A stretch of DNA of 37,116 nt from Nitrososphaerales archaeon (GCA_030038075.1 JASHPO010000142.1:1-37116); one strand, 5' to 3'; positions 8,701-17,661 are shown, counted from the stretch's first letter. Numbers and translations are program-made. The notes: a model not told the origin generated them from the sequence alone.

Positions 8701-10233
8701 CTAAGAAATCATTGACGATGCGATTTGAGCAGCTTGGGCACGTGGTGATCCAAATATCCGTTTGTACAAATCTTCACCAAAGCCGGTTGACAGAGGCTCG
8801 CCCTCCACAATTTTGAAAGTTCGCTCACCATTCGGTTGCCTCTCCGCTCGCAGAAATAGGCTATCGTACTTCTTTTCCTCATAAACTTCTTGCGCGAAAT
8901 CGAAGAGAAAAGTCACAAAGAACACCCTTATGCCGCTCTCCTCGAGAGCAGTGATTATTTGTCGTGCAATCTCAGAGCCTTCTCTCTCATTTGTCGAGGA
9001 GAACGACTCGTTGCAGAGAAGTATAGCTACGGGTTTAACATGATCTACAATCTCGCTCATTCTCTTCAGCTCCTCGTCAAGCTTGCCGCTCTTCATAGTC
9101 GCATCCTCCTTTCGCTTGAAGTGAGTATAAACGCCTAGGCAAACGCTGGCTGAAAAATTGTCTGCCGCCACAAACATACCGCATTGCATCATCAAATGTG
9201 CCAAGCCAATACTTCTCAGGAATGTTGACTTGCCTCCTTGGTTGGCTCCAGTAATGATCACAAGCCGTTTGTTATCTGCTTTGAGATCGTTTCCTATTAT
9301 TTGGCCGTCCAGTCTTAGTGAAAGGCAGACGTCATAGAGACCCTTCGCAGAAAGAAGAATTCTTTCCTGCGTTGAGACAAGCGGGATGCAGGTTCGCCTT
9401 TTCCTTTGCGCTAAACGTTGGTAAAGGTTGAGACAGCCGACGTAAAATCCCAGCTCTATACGTAATAAGGTAAAGAAACTGAGAATATGATCTGTTGATT
9501 GCATTAGTGCATTTGCTACAGAATTGATGCCTCTCTCGCGAAGATTCCTCAGTGCTTCATGTCCAGCCTCATCACGAGGGGGAATTTCAAAGCTATAGCC
9601 TAACACCTTCTTGCCGAAGATCTGTTCAATCCAGCTTCGTTTCTCGTCGACAGGTCTTCTAAGCACGTACTGACTTGCCTTGTTTCCCTTTCCGAGTTCA
9701 GCGCTCATTACCAGATCATTCTCGGCCTTGAGGCGCACAAGGTGATCTTCAATCTCACGAAAGTATGCGTCATCAAGCTCGTGTAAGAGCATTTTGAAGA
9801 ATCGGTCGAATCCTTCAGATCGAAATTTATTGCCATCAGTCTGGGCTACCTGTCTGAGCCTTTTCAGCACGTCAAAGAAAAGCTCCAGAGCCTGAACCGA
9901 TCTGTAGAGTATCGATCCCGGTGACTTGCCGTACGACGGCCAAATCCGACCTTCTCCCTCAATTGCCTCGACTGCGAGACCATAGATATTCCTAATGGCG
10001 TCTTGATTTTCAATACAGTCAAGTAGAATCTGCTGTCGGTACGTAATTGCGGAGGGATCGTGCATGCTTGATAGAACTGCCACCTTCACGACGCCAAAAA
10101 GGAACTCGTCGCCTCGTGCCATAGCCTCAAAAAGAGCATTTAGCTCAAGATCTTGTACTACGTCAGAGGAATTAGGCGGTAATACAACATCAAGATCAAA
10201 GTCTTGATCTTTGTACATCAAGAAGGCTTTCAT
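8701..10233 (-). CDS. MutS-like ATPase (second of a tandem pair)
   Basis: This 510-residue protein has a helical core like MutS domain III and a C-terminal MutS-type ATPase. Walker A is GANQGGKST (329-337). The region VAILLCNESFSSTNEREG (about 402-419) takes the place of Walker B, with Asn instead of the usual Asp before the catalytic Glu. The N-terminal mismatch-recognition domain of MutS1 is absent, as are Smr and HNH domains. The start overlaps the stop of the preceding paralogue by four bases (ATGA), so the two are translationally coupled and could form a heterodimer. The operon also contains uL14. Structural similarity is to the MutS superfamily in general; a role in mismatch repair should not be assumed. 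Confidence 0.85.
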   Translation of the reverse strand: MKAFLMYKDQDFDLDVVLPPNSSDVVQDLELNALFEAMARGDEFLFGVVKVAVLSSMHDPSAITYRQQILLDCIENQDAIRNIYGLAVEAIEGEGRIWPSYGKSPGSILYRSVQALELFFDVLKRLRQVAQTDGNKFRSEGFDRFFKMLLHELDDAYFREIEDHLVRLKAENDLVMSAELGKGNKASQYVLRRPVDEKRSWIEQIFGKKVLGYSFEIPPRDEAGHEALRNLRERGINSVANALMQSTDHILSFFTLLRIELGFYVGCLNLYQRLAQRKRRTCIPLVSTQERILLSAKGLYDVCLSLRLDGQIIGNDLKADNKRLVIITGANQGGKSTFLRSIGLAHLMMQCGMFVAADNFSASVCLGVYTHFKRKEDATMKSGKLDEELKRMSEIVDHVKPVAILLCNESFSSTNEREGSEIARQIITALEESGIRVFFVTFLFDFAQEVYEEKKYDSLFLRAERQPNGERTFKIVEGEPLSTGFGEDLYKRIFGSPRAQAAQIASSMIS

Positions 10234-11768
10234 TGGCTAATTCTTCTCCTCAGTGAGCCATAAGTTAGTCCGTATTTTTCAGCGATCGCTATGGCATAAG
10301 CCCGGCCGTCTGCGCGCCTTCTCACTATCTTGAATGTCCGAAGCGCGGGATTTTCGGGGACAATCGTACTAACCATACTCACGGTTTTGTCGTTAAGCGT
10401 GGAGAGCTCATCAATGAATGTCACGTAAACTGCTAATGCATCTATCTGGCTGATTCGCTCCAGCACTTGTCTACCTAGAAATGATGCATCCTTGAGTGTG
10501 GTAGAAGCGAAGCTCTCGTTAACTATGACGATGCTGTCACTTGTCATTCTCTGCAAGATCTCATAGATTCTAACCAGCTCATCCTGCAACTTTCCACGCA
10601 GGTTCTCCAAGTGTTCTTCCTTCTCAAAATGAGTAAATATGTAGTCGTACATGAATAGCCTGGCATCTCTGCCCGGCACGGGGTATCCAAGTTTCACTAG
10701 ATAGTGCAGTTGTCCAAACATTCGTGCAAAAGTCGTTTTGCCTCCTTGGTTTGGACCTGAAACAACAAAAATCCTTTCAGCACCTTTCAGGTAAAGATCG
10801 TTGCACACTACCTTTGACTGCTCTCCTACAAGCTTACTAGCAAGAGCAATATCGAATGTCTCATAAGCGCTGACCTCCTTCGACTCATCAGAGACTTGCG
10901 GGTAACAGAAACTTAGTCCAGATAACTTGAGGTTCTCAATGAATTTCAGGTAAGCGACATAGAATTGAACTTCTCTATCAAAACGACTTATGACAGGGTC
11001 GATAAAACCTCTATAGCGATCATAGTAGCTCCGTAATTCAAGAAAGGTTTCAGGAAAGAGCTTGGAAACTAGATCCAATATTTGTGCCTCGACATGGTTC
11101 ATCTCTACTAACTCGCGAAACTCCACCAAGTAGCTCTTCACAGCCCCCTGCTTGAACTTGTCAAACGTCTTCAGAACCTCGACGCTGTAGTCGGGTTCTT
11201 CTTTGTATATTGCGACTGAAATGCGGCTTCCCTTCAGATGTAGTCGGTATACTATGCGAGACAAGTCATCGTTTAGTTTCCTCGTCTCGGAAACAAGCGA
11301 AATAAAGTCATTCGAGCTCACGAGCCTTGCCAGATATGATTGCAAGCCTCTGAGCCCGCGCGATTTAGCTTCTGAATTAGAAAGCTGGCTCGCCAGCTGA
11401 CTCACAGACTCGCAATAAATTCCTACAGCATCGAGAAACCAGCTAGTTTTCTGATGTTCATACAGGAGTTTGTCTGCTTGAGCTAGATGTTTTCGCGTCA
11501 GTTTCATATTTTCTGCGAATGACTCAATATATTGCCGTATTGTTTGTACTTCAAGATCCTGAAACACCTCATGACGGTAGGCGATGGCTTCACTATCCGT
11601 CAGAGTCATGAGAAAGAATGGCAGTATGTTGTATTCCTCTTTCCCCTTCGAAATCGAAGCAAAGACTTGATCCAGATTCAAATCCACGAAGAATTGCGGT
11701 ACATTGTAAGTGGGCTCCAACTTGTTTTGTGACTCGGTGAACAGGATACTTTGAAATGAGGAGGGCAT
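10230..11768 (-). CDS. MutS-like ATPase (first of a tandem pair)
   Basis: This 512-residue paralogue of the next gene has the same architecture. It has a long helical core, then an ATPase with Walker A GPNQGGKTT (338-346) and the Walker B-like stretch IVIVNESFASTTLKDAS, again with Asn where Asp is usual. The C-terminal GRAYAIAIAEKYGLTYGSL matches the usual last segment of MutS ATPases. Domains I and II of MutS1 are missing. It begins 21 bases after the uL14 stop and overlaps the next gene by four bases, so all three genes are probably one transcript. The two proteins differ enough to suggest distinct roles in a heterodimer. Confidence 0.85.
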   Translation of the reverse strand: MPSSFQSILFTESQNKLEPTYNVPQFFVDLNLDQVFASISKGKEEYNILPFFLMTLTDSEAIAYRHEVFQDLEVQTIRQYIESFAENMKLTRKHLAQADKLLYEHQKTSWFLDAVGIYCESVSQLASQLSNSEAKSRGLRGLQSYLARLVSSNDFISLVSETRKLNDDLSRIVYRLHLKGSRISVAIYKEEPDYSVEVLKTFDKFKQGAVKSYLVEFRELVEMNHVEAQILDLVSKLFPETFLELRSYYDRYRGFIDPVISRFDREVQFYVAYLKFIENLKLSGLSFCYPQVSDESKEVSAYETFDIALASKLVGEQSKVVCNDLYLKGAERIFVVSGPNQGGKTTFARMFGQLHYLVKLGYPVPGRDARLFMYDYIFTHFEKEEHLENLRGKLQDELVRIYEILQRMTSDSIVIVNESFASTTLKDASFLGRQVLERISQIDALAVYVTFIDELSTLNDKTVSMVSTIVPENPALRTFKIVRRRADGRAYAIAIAEKYGLTYGSLRRRISQ

Positions 11769-11789
11769 TGTGAATAATCTGTGCCCCCT

Positions 11790-12224
11790 TTAGACAATCA
11801 TTGTCGCAAGATTTGCAATTCTCGGCCATCTTTCTGCTGCTTCGGCTGCGACTGGGCCTTTGATATCCGTCCCCTTCAAATCTCCCTCTGGAGTTACAAT
11901 GACTGCCGCATTATCTTCGAACATTATTCTTTGCCCACTGACTCTCCTCACAGGATATTTTTGGCGTATTATGACCGCCCCAAAGGTCTGTTTTCGAAGT
12001 TCAGGAGGTCCACGCTTTACCACTACTGTTACATGGTCTCCTACTGCAGCCGCAGGAACACGTTTCAATCTTCCGTGATAGCCAGTGACATTCACTATTC
12101 GAAGAGACTTGGCGCCTGTGTTGTCCGCACAATAAACAATTGCACCCACTGGAACGGCACGCGTTACATATGGTCTATAGCCAGAAATTCCCTTTGCCGA
12201 AACTGCCCTCGATTTAGTTGACAT
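11790..12224 (-). CDS. rpl14: Large-subunit ribosomal protein uL14
   Basis: This 144-residue protein is archaeal ribosomal protein uL14. It has the typical VGAIVYCADNTGAKSLRIV segment followed by VGDHVTVVVKRGPPELRK, FGAVIIRQKYPVRR and FEDNAAVIVTPEGDLKGTDI, and it ends near LATMIV. uL14 lies at the subunit interface of the 50S particle. The gene is separated from other ribosomal protein genes and instead precedes two MutS-like ATPase genes with a 21-base gap. A single half-site TGTAAC lies directly before the ATG on the coding strand. The opposite-strand ORF covering the same bases is a shadow. Confidence 0.96.
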   Translation of the reverse strand: MSTKSRAVSAKGISGYRPYVTRAVPVGAIVYCADNTGAKSLRIVNVTGYHGRLKRVPAAAVGDHVTVVVKRGPPELRKQTFGAVIIRQKYPVRRVSGQRIMFEDNAAVIVTPEGDLKGTDIKGPVAAEAAERWPRIANLATMIV

Positions 12225-12327
12225 ATGTTACATCAGCTTTTTCCCTCTCCGGTCACACTCGCGCTTCCTAGAAGATCCCATCTAGTCGAAAACCCAGGTA
12301 AGACCGGAATTAAATGATGTGAATATA

Positions 12328-12388
12328 TGTAACAATGGTTACTTTAAATATTGCGCTTTCGGAAGTTCTCAATGTAACCATCGTTACA
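12328..12388 (+). promoter_or_regulatory. Two palindromic sites upstream of the thermosome gene
   Basis: TGTAACAATGGTTACT at 12328-12343 is followed directly by the TATA-like TTAAATA. TGTAACCATCGTTACA at 12373-12388 is followed by TTTATCTA. The two centres are 45 bases apart. The thermosome start is 113 bases after the second site, leaving room for a leader. The intervening region also holds a T-rich run (TTCTTTTTG, about 12421-12429). The rest of the 277-base gap holds nothing else recognised. Confidence 0.78.
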
Positions 12389-12501
12389 TTTATCTACGTT
12401 GCGCGTCAATTGATAATCAATTCTTTTTGTAAAAGACTTACAGTATTACTAGGAGTTTGAAAATGTAAAATGCTACTTCAAGAATGGGGTTTGTGTATGA
12501 T

Positions 12502-14172
12502 ATGAGTCAAAATCAAGCAACTCCGGCGATAACCCAAACTGGTGAACCAGTTCTCATTCTCAAGGAGGGTTCATCTGAAACAAAAGGAAATGACGCTCAG
12601 AAAAATAACACCCTCGCCGCGAAACTCATTGCTGAAGTTGTCAAGACGAGCCTCGGACCACGGGGAATGGACAAGATGCTTGTAGATAATCTGGGAGACG
12701 TGACTATAACTAATGACGGTGCCACGATTCTAAAACAGATGGACGTCCAACACCCAGCTGCAAAAATAATCATCGAGATAAGCAAGACCACAGATAATGA
12801 AGTCGGCGACGGTACGACATCCGCAGTGGTTCTCGCTGGAGCTTTGCTAGAAAGAGCGGAACGTTTGATCGATAAGGGACTGCATCCTACGATCATTGTT
12901 GAGGGATATTCAAAGGCAGCTGAAAAGGCATTAGAGACTTTGAACGAAATCGCTGTGCAAGTCAAGCCAGAAGACAAGGGGGCTTTAACTCAAGTAGCCG
13001 AGACAAGCATGCGCTCTAAGCTTGTGTCCAGCGATAGCGCTCGGCTTGCATCGATTGTTGTGGAAGCTATTTCGATGGTAGCTGATAAGAGTGGTAATGA
13101 TGATGCCACTTACAAAGTGGACAATGATAACGTAAAGGTGGAAAAGAAGTCCGGAGCGTCAATAGCTGATACAAAGTTGATCAAAGGCATAGTACTTGAC
13201 AAGGAAGTTGTGAGTGCAGCGATGCCGAAACGGGTCGTGAATGCAAGAATTGCTCTTGTAAACTCCGCCTTGGAAATCGAAAAAACAGAATATTCAGCGG
13301 AGATTAGGATTAACGATCCGTCTCAAATGAAGAAATTTCTTCAAGAAGAGAACTCGATACTTTCTACCATGATCGACAAAATAAGAGCAACGGGCACAAA
13401 CGTTGTCGTTTGTCAGAAGGGAATAGATGACGTAGCTCAAAGCTATCTAGCTCAGAAACAAATCTTAGCTGTAAGGAGAACGAAGGAATCAGACATGGCT
13501 AAACTATCTAGGGCGACAGGTGCGAGGATTATCACGAATTTGGACGACATTTCTGAGAACGATTTGGGCTACGCGGGCCTAGTGGAAGAAAGAAAAGTAG
13601 AACAGGACAAGTGGGTCTTTGTCGAGGATTGCAGAAATGCGAAGGCAGTCACGATTTTAGTGAGAGGAGAGTCTCAGAGAATTGTGGATGAAGCTGAAAG
13701 GGGCGTTCATGACGCGATAATGGTAGTTAAAGACTTGTTGGAAAAACCAGCAATTGTAGCGGGCGGAGGTGCGGTCGAGGCAGAACTTGCAACTAGCCTA
13801 AGAGAGTACTCTAACAAGCTTTCAGGTAGGAAACAGCTTGCAGTAGAAGCATTTGCGGACGCTCTCGAATTCATTCCGCAAACGCTTGCTGAGAACGCTG
13901 GGATGGATCAGATTGAGACTCAAGCAGAAATCAGGGCAAAACACAGTCAGGGTAAGAAGTGGTATGGCATCAATGTGTATGCAGGGAAAGTTTCAGATAT
14001 GATGAACAATCACGTGATTGAACCTGTCGCAGTTAAGGAACAGATCATCGAGTCCGCGGCAGAAGCTGCGAGTATGATATTGCGCGTCGACGATGTGATA
14101 GCTTCAGGCAAGACGAAACAGTCCCCCAGTTCACATGGAGCGTCAAGTGGAATGGATGGCAGCGGAGACTAA
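12502..14172 (+). CDS. Thermosome subunit (group II chaperonin)
   Basis: This chaperonin subunit folds proteins in an ATP-driven double ring. Typical thermosome motifs are present: VKTSLGPRGMDKMLVD with VTITNDGATILK near the N terminus, DNEVGDGTTSAVVLAG for nucleotide binding, and VAGGGAVEAELA with AEVRAKHSQG-like sequence near the C terminus. The frame extends upstream to an ATG at 12484. I prefer 12502, because MSQNQATPAI followed by PVLILKEG matches the usual thermosome N terminus. The length, about 556 residues, is normal. The C terminus is short (SGMDGSGD) and lacks a long Gly-Met tail. Two palindromic sites precede the gene, and a DUF47 gene follows after 38 bases. Confidence 0.96.
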   Translation: MSQNQATPAITQTGEPVLILKEGSSETKGNDAQKNNTLAAKLIAEVVKTSLGPRGMDKMLVDNLGDVTITNDGATILKQMDVQHPAAKIIIEISKTTDNEVGDGTTSAVVLAGALLERAERLIDKGLHPTIIVEGYSKAAEKALETLNEIAVQVKPEDKGALTQVAETSMRSKLVSSDSARLASIVVEAISMVADKSGNDDATYKVDNDNVKVEKKSGASIADTKLIKGIVLDKEVVSAAMPKRVVNARIALVNSALEIEKTEYSAEIRINDPSQMKKFLQEENSILSTMIDKIRATGTNVVVCQKGIDDVAQSYLAQKQILAVRRTKESDMAKLSRATGARIITNLDDISENDLGYAGLVEERKVEQDKWVFVEDCRNAKAVTILVRGESQRIVDEAERGVHDAIMVVKDLLEKPAIVAGGGAVEAELATSLREYSNKLSGRKQLAVEAFADALEFIPQTLAENAGMDQIETQAEIRAKHSQGKKWYGINVYAGKVSDMMNNHVIEPVAVKEQIIESAAEAASMILRVDDVIASGKTKQSPSSHGASSGMDGSGD

Positions 14173-14210
14173 TAGACCGCTTCTTTTGGACAAATCTGGA
14201 TTCTGATTAA

Positions 14211-14882
14211 GTGAGCAACTTTCGCATGTTTAACGAGGGATCTGAAATCCAGACTAGGAGCAAGGCTTTAGAGGTGCTTCAAGACGAAGCACGCAAAATT
14301 TTGGAATCTTCCAATGAATTAATTCGGCTCTATGATGCACTAACAAAAGGCAACTTGGATGAGGTTGAAGCTCATCTTGGGAAGATTCGCAAAGCAGAGG
14401 AAGATGTCGCTCAGCTCAGGAAGGTCTTGTTAAGAGAACTTGCCGAGAGCGGTGATATCTTGTTCAACTCCCAAGAGTTTGTAAGGTCTGCTTATGACAT
14501 AGAAGAGATTTCTGGATACCTGACTGGAATAGCATTCAAACTCAGCCAGCTTCCAACGGTACATCTCAAGAGAGCGTCGGCAGTTATCGATGATCTTCGC
14601 GACTTTCTTGAAATTAGCGCGGAATCAGTCAAGAGATTGAAGGAGGTTGTAAGAGTTCTCACGATTAATCCCAATCACGCCGCAGAGCTTTCGTCTTCTG
14701 TTCAACAGTTAGAAATGCTGGTTGATGATAAGTATAGGGCCATTACGATGAAAATATTGAATGAGATTGAAGGAGAGAAGGACATCCTCTTGTTGAAGGA
14801 CATTGCTCAAGGAATTGAATCTCTGGCAGATGACTGCCTTCGTGCAACTAACTCGCTAACCATACTTGCCTTAGACCTTTAG
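14211..14882 (+). CDS. PhoU/DUF47-like helical protein
   Basis: This 223-residue, almost fully helical protein resembles DUF47 (PhoU-like) proteins. The pattern includes a region near residues 90-115 (AYDIEEISGYLTGIAFKLSQ) and a C-terminal segment (LLLKDIAQGIESLADDCLRA) like the metal-coordinating E/DxxD helices of that group. DUF47 proteins often accompany phosphate transporters and influence their activity, but no transporter gene is adjacent. It starts with GTG 38 bases after the thermosome stop and may be read from the same promoter. The family assignment is moderately certain. Confidence 0.72.
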   Translation: MSNFRMFNEGSEIQTRSKALEVLQDEARKILESSNELIRLYDALTKGNLDEVEAHLGKIRKAEEDVAQLRKVLLRELAESGDILFNSQEFVRSAYDIEEISGYLTGIAFKLSQLPTVHLKRASAVIDDLRDFLEISAESVKRLKEVVRVLTINPNHAAELSSSVQQLEMLVDDKYRAITMKILNEIEGEKDILLLKDIAQGIESLADDCLRATNSLTILALDL

Positions 14883-15006
14883 CCGCTACTTGGCTTATAT
14901 GAAAACTATAGGCCCCATACCCGTTCATTGACTGGCAATAGTTGACACTCTCCAGCCTAAAAGACGAGGACTCTCACAGGGGCGTTGTAAAAACCAAGTG
15001 TGAACT

Positions 15007-15029
15007 CCAGCTTTTCAGACGGAAGCTGG
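15007..15029. repeat. Short inverted repeat downstream of the DUF47 gene
   Basis: CCAGCTT (15007-15013) and AAGCTGG (15023-15029) form a perfect 7-bp stem with a 9-base loop, about 125 bases after the DUF47 stop. No T-run follows, so a role as terminator is not clear. It lies just before the two palindromic sites of the ftsZ promoter. Confidence 0.4.
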
Positions 15030-15037
15030 TGATGATA

Positions 15038-15077
15038 TGTAACTATGGTTACATACAAATATGTAACGGCAGTTACG
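15038..15077 (+). promoter_or_regulatory. Two closely spaced palindromic sites upstream of ftsZ
   Basis: TGTAACTATGGTTACA at 15038-15053 is perfect. TGTAACGGCAGTTACG at 15062-15077 is off by one base. Their centres are 24 bases apart, close to two helical turns, and an A/T-rich segment (TACAAATA) lies between them. The ftsZ start codon is 74 bases downstream of the second site. Close tandem spacing suggests cooperative binding. Confidence 0.78.
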
Positions 15078-15151
15078 TAGCTGTGCTCCATGTTTGCACT
15101 TCATAAGGAGTATAGCCTAGTTCGATATGATTCATATTCGGTCTAAGCAAT

Positions 15152-16216
15152 TTGAGTTATGACACAGATACTCAATCGAAAATGGATGAAATGTTAGAGT
15201 CAGAAAAGATAGAAAATATTATGCGGTCTGCAAGGCCTCAGGTCGCGGTCATCGGAGTAGGCGGAGCGGGGTGCAATATCGTGTCTTGGGTCAAAGAGAA
15301 AAAAGGTGGCATTGCAGGAGCTAAGCTGATCGCCGCGAATACAGATGCAGTACATCTTAGCATCTTGAAGGCAGACAGGAGGATATTACTTGGAGAAAAG
15401 ACTACGCGAGGTATGGGAGCAGGAGGCTACCGTGAAAGAGGAGAACAGGCTACGCGCGAATCTCTCGAGCAAGTGAAGAAAGACATCGCGGGTTCGAACA
15501 TAGTTTACATCGCGGCTGGGTTGGGAGGAGGAACAGGAACAGGTGGATCGTGGGTTATTGCCAATTCACTGAAACAAACTGGCGCATTGCTGATTGGAGT
15601 TGTAACATTGCCCTTCGCGGTGGAACGATTCAGGTATAACAGTGCGAAGGAGGGACTGGAGAAGCTGAGAGATCAATGCGATACTATCATTGTCATAGAT
15701 AATAATAGACTGGCTAAAGTTGCAGGTGATCTTCCACTCAAGGAAGCTTTGGGTGTAGCAAACGAGCTTGTTGGGGAATTTGTGAAGGGGATCACCGAGA
15801 CAATCACTACTGCCAGTCTGATCAACATTGACTTTGCTGACCTCAGGGCGATAATGCAGAAGAGAGGCATTGCGGCAATGGGTGTTGGCGAGTCCGAAGG
15901 AGATGAGAGGATTGAACGAGCTGTCCAGACGGCGCTTGATGCGCAGCTTCTAGACATAAAGGACTCAACTAAGGCATATGGTGTACTCATCCACGTCTCC
16001 GGGGGAGAAGACATTACTCTGGACGAAGTCACGCAAGCAGGCGAAATGGTCACGAGATCGCTGCCTGGAAAGGCCCGAGTGGTCTGGGGCGCACGCGTAG
16101 ATCCTACTCTCCAAGGAAAGGTTCGTGTCATGGTCGCACTGACTGGGATAGAAAGCACGTTCCTATCTACACAGCAGAGTGCAGTGTCAAGGCTTATTCA
16201 CGTAAGAACTTCGTAA
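15152..16216 (+). CDS. ftsZ: Cell-division GTPase FtsZ
   Basis: This tubulin-superfamily GTPase of 354 residues assembles into the division ring. The GTP-binding signature GGGTGTGG is at 125-132. The VIGVGGAGCNIV motif is at 34-45 and NTDAVHL at 63-69. The T7 loop NIDFADLR (225-232) keeps the acidic residue needed for GTP hydrolysis across the polymer interface. That separates it from the divergent FtsZ-like proteins without an intact T7 loop. The start is TTG at 15152; the next ATG is inside the acidic N-terminal extension. There is no clear C-terminal conserved peptide. Two palindromic sites precede the gene. Confidence 0.96.
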   Translation: MSYDTDTQSKMDEMLESEKIENIMRSARPQVAVIGVGGAGCNIVSWVKEKKGGIAGAKLIAANTDAVHLSILKADRRILLGEKTTRGMGAGGYRERGEQATRESLEQVKKDIAGSNIVYIAAGLGGGTGTGGSWVIANSLKQTGALLIGVVTLPFAVERFRYNSAKEGLEKLRDQCDTIIVIDNNRLAKVAGDLPLKEALGVANELVGEFVKGITETITTASLINIDFADLRAIMQKRGIAAMGVGESEGDERIERAVQTALDAQLLDIKDSTKAYGVLIHVSGGEDITLDEVTQAGEMVTRSLPGKARVVWGARVDPTLQGKVRVMVALTGIESTFLSTQQSAVSRLIHVRTS

Positions 16217-16307
16217 GATAGCGAGAATCAGAGAAAAAGAGTACTGCAAAAACTGAGCTTATTGTATATTTTGAACGCCTTGCAAGCGTTCTCTTGCACC
16301 AATTTGG

Positions 16308-17591
16308 TCAGGCAAAGGATCGCCCCGCGAAGAAAGCGTTTGTGCCAAGTTGCGCTTCGATTCTCAAAAGCTCGTTGTATTTTGCGGTTCTCTCGCCCCT
16401 GGCTGGAGCGCCTGCCTTGATGAATGAACTCTCGACAGCAGTCGCAAGATGCGATATGAAAGCATCTTCGGTCTCGCCGGACCTGTGCGAGATTACAATG
16501 TCGAACCCCGCTCCCTTCGATAATTCAATCGCTGCCAGCGTTTCCGTGACCGTTCCTATTTGATTGAGTTTGACGAGAATTGCGTTTGTTGCAGCTAGTT
16601 CTATTCCCTTGCGAATTCTATCTTTGTTCGTGACATAAATGTCATCTCCAATTACCTTGATTTTCCCTCTAAAGCTCTTTGTTGTGTTCGCAAAGTCTGA
16701 GTAAGACTCCTCAAAGAAGGGGTCTTCCAATGTACTTATGGGATAGGCTGATACGAGATCTTCATAGTAATCTTCCAGCTGGCCGCTCGAAAGTCTTTTG
16801 CCGTCTATGAGATAAGTCGAATCTCTCTTGTCAAAGAAGTTGGAAGCAGCGGAATCGAGGCCTAGTTCCACCGTGTCTTCACCATATCCTGACTTTTGCA
16901 TTGCAGAGAGAATTGATTCGATTGCCTGTATTGTGGAATGTAATGGCGGCGCGTACCCTCCCTCGTCTCCTACATTCACAGCGGTAGAACCATATTTTGT
17001 TTTGAGTACATCCCCAAGTGCATGATAAATTTCTACACCAAATCTAAGGGCTTCCGAATAGCTGTTCGCACCTACTGGTTCTATTAGGAACTCTTGTATG
17101 GAAAGATCGTTGCCAGCGTGCTTACCACCGTTGATTACATTCATCATCGGTATAGGCAATCGATATTTCTCTCGAAAAATAAGGTACCTATAAAGCGACT
17201 CTTGTCTAGCCAAAGATGCTGCTCGACAAACAGCCATAGACACGGCCAGAATTGCATTTGCGCCTAGCCTTTGCTTGTTCTCTGTGCCGTCCAATTGTAT
17301 CATGAGCTCGTCGATTCCTTTTTGATCGGTGCAGTCCAGTCCAATGAGTTCTGGTCTTATTTTCTCAATCACATTTGATACAGCTAGCAAAACACCCTTT
17401 CCACCAAAGGTCTTCTCATCGCCGTCTCGCAACTCTACAGCCTCATGTAGACCTGTCGAGGCTCCGGAGGGCACGATTGCCCGTCCGAATAACCCGTTCT
17501 GCACGAAGAGATCTACCTCGATCGTTGGATTGCCTCTGGAATCGAGAACCTGAATCGCTTTTAGGTCGTTGATAGTTGTCTCAGAATTCAT
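16308..17591 (-). CDS. eno: Enolase
   Basis: This 427-residue phosphopyruvate hydratase interconverts 2-phosphoglycerate and phosphoenolpyruvate in glycolysis and gluconeogenesis. Conserved parts include QVLDSRGNPTIEVD, GASTGLHEAVELRDGD, NVGDEGGYAPP, LEDPFFEE, VIGDDIYVTN, LVKLNQIGTVTET and ISHRSGETED, which contain the metal ligands and catalytic lysine. The C terminus (AKYNELLRIE) is normal. The gene stands alone with its own promoter. The palindrome and the TATA-like CATATACC lie about 40-70 bases upstream on the coding strand. Confidence 0.97.
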   Translation of the reverse strand: MNSETTINDLKAIQVLDSRGNPTIEVDLFVQNGLFGRAIVPSGASTGLHEAVELRDGDEKTFGGKGVLLAVSNVIEKIRPELIGLDCTDQKGIDELMIQLDGTENKQRLGANAILAVSMAVCRAASLARQESLYRYLIFREKYRLPIPMMNVINGGKHAGNDLSIQEFLIEPVGANSYSEALRFGVEIYHALGDVLKTKYGSTAVNVGDEGGYAPPLHSTIQAIESILSAMQKSGYGEDTVELGLDSAASNFFDKRDSTYLIDGKRLSSGQLEDYYEDLVSAYPISTLEDPFFEESYSDFANTTKSFRGKIKVIGDDIYVTNKDRIRKGIELAATNAILVKLNQIGTVTETLAAIELSKGAGFDIVISHRSGETEDAFISHLATAVESSFIKAGAPARGERTAKYNELLRIEAQLGTNAFFAGRSFA

Positions 17592-17645
17592 TGAGAGCTT
17601 CAGGCATTAAGGTGTTTGCCACGATATAATGTTGCGGGTATATGA

Positions 17646-17661
17646 TGTAACGATTGTTACA
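17646..17661 (-). promoter_or_regulatory. Palindromic site in the enolase promoter
   Basis: TGTAACGATTGTTACA has perfect half-sites. Read on the minus strand it is followed within three bases by CATATACC, a TATA-like box. The enolase start is 54 bases downstream. Confidence 0.78.

Noticed and set aside
8640-8710. tRNA-like pattern on the minus strand (GTGGTAGAGC and ATTCGAA)
   Set aside because: No acceptor or anticodon stem pairing could be formed, and the region overlaps the end of the MutS-like gene.
11781-12221. 146-codon plus-strand ORF
   Set aside because: It lies antisense to uL14, whose sequence is strongly recognisable; the ORF has no family features.
12216-12231. Possible further palindrome copy at the uL14 start (TGTAACATATGTCAAC on the minus strand)
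   Set aside because: Only the left half-site matches; the right half differs at three of six bases.
15028-15035. GTGATGAT as a C box of a C/D sRNA
   Set aside because: No matching D box (CTGA) at a suitable distance and no flanking stem.
15673-16158. 161-codon minus-strand ORF within ftsZ
   Set aside because: It is antisense to conserved FtsZ sequence and has the Ser/Ile/Thr-rich composition typical of shadow frames.
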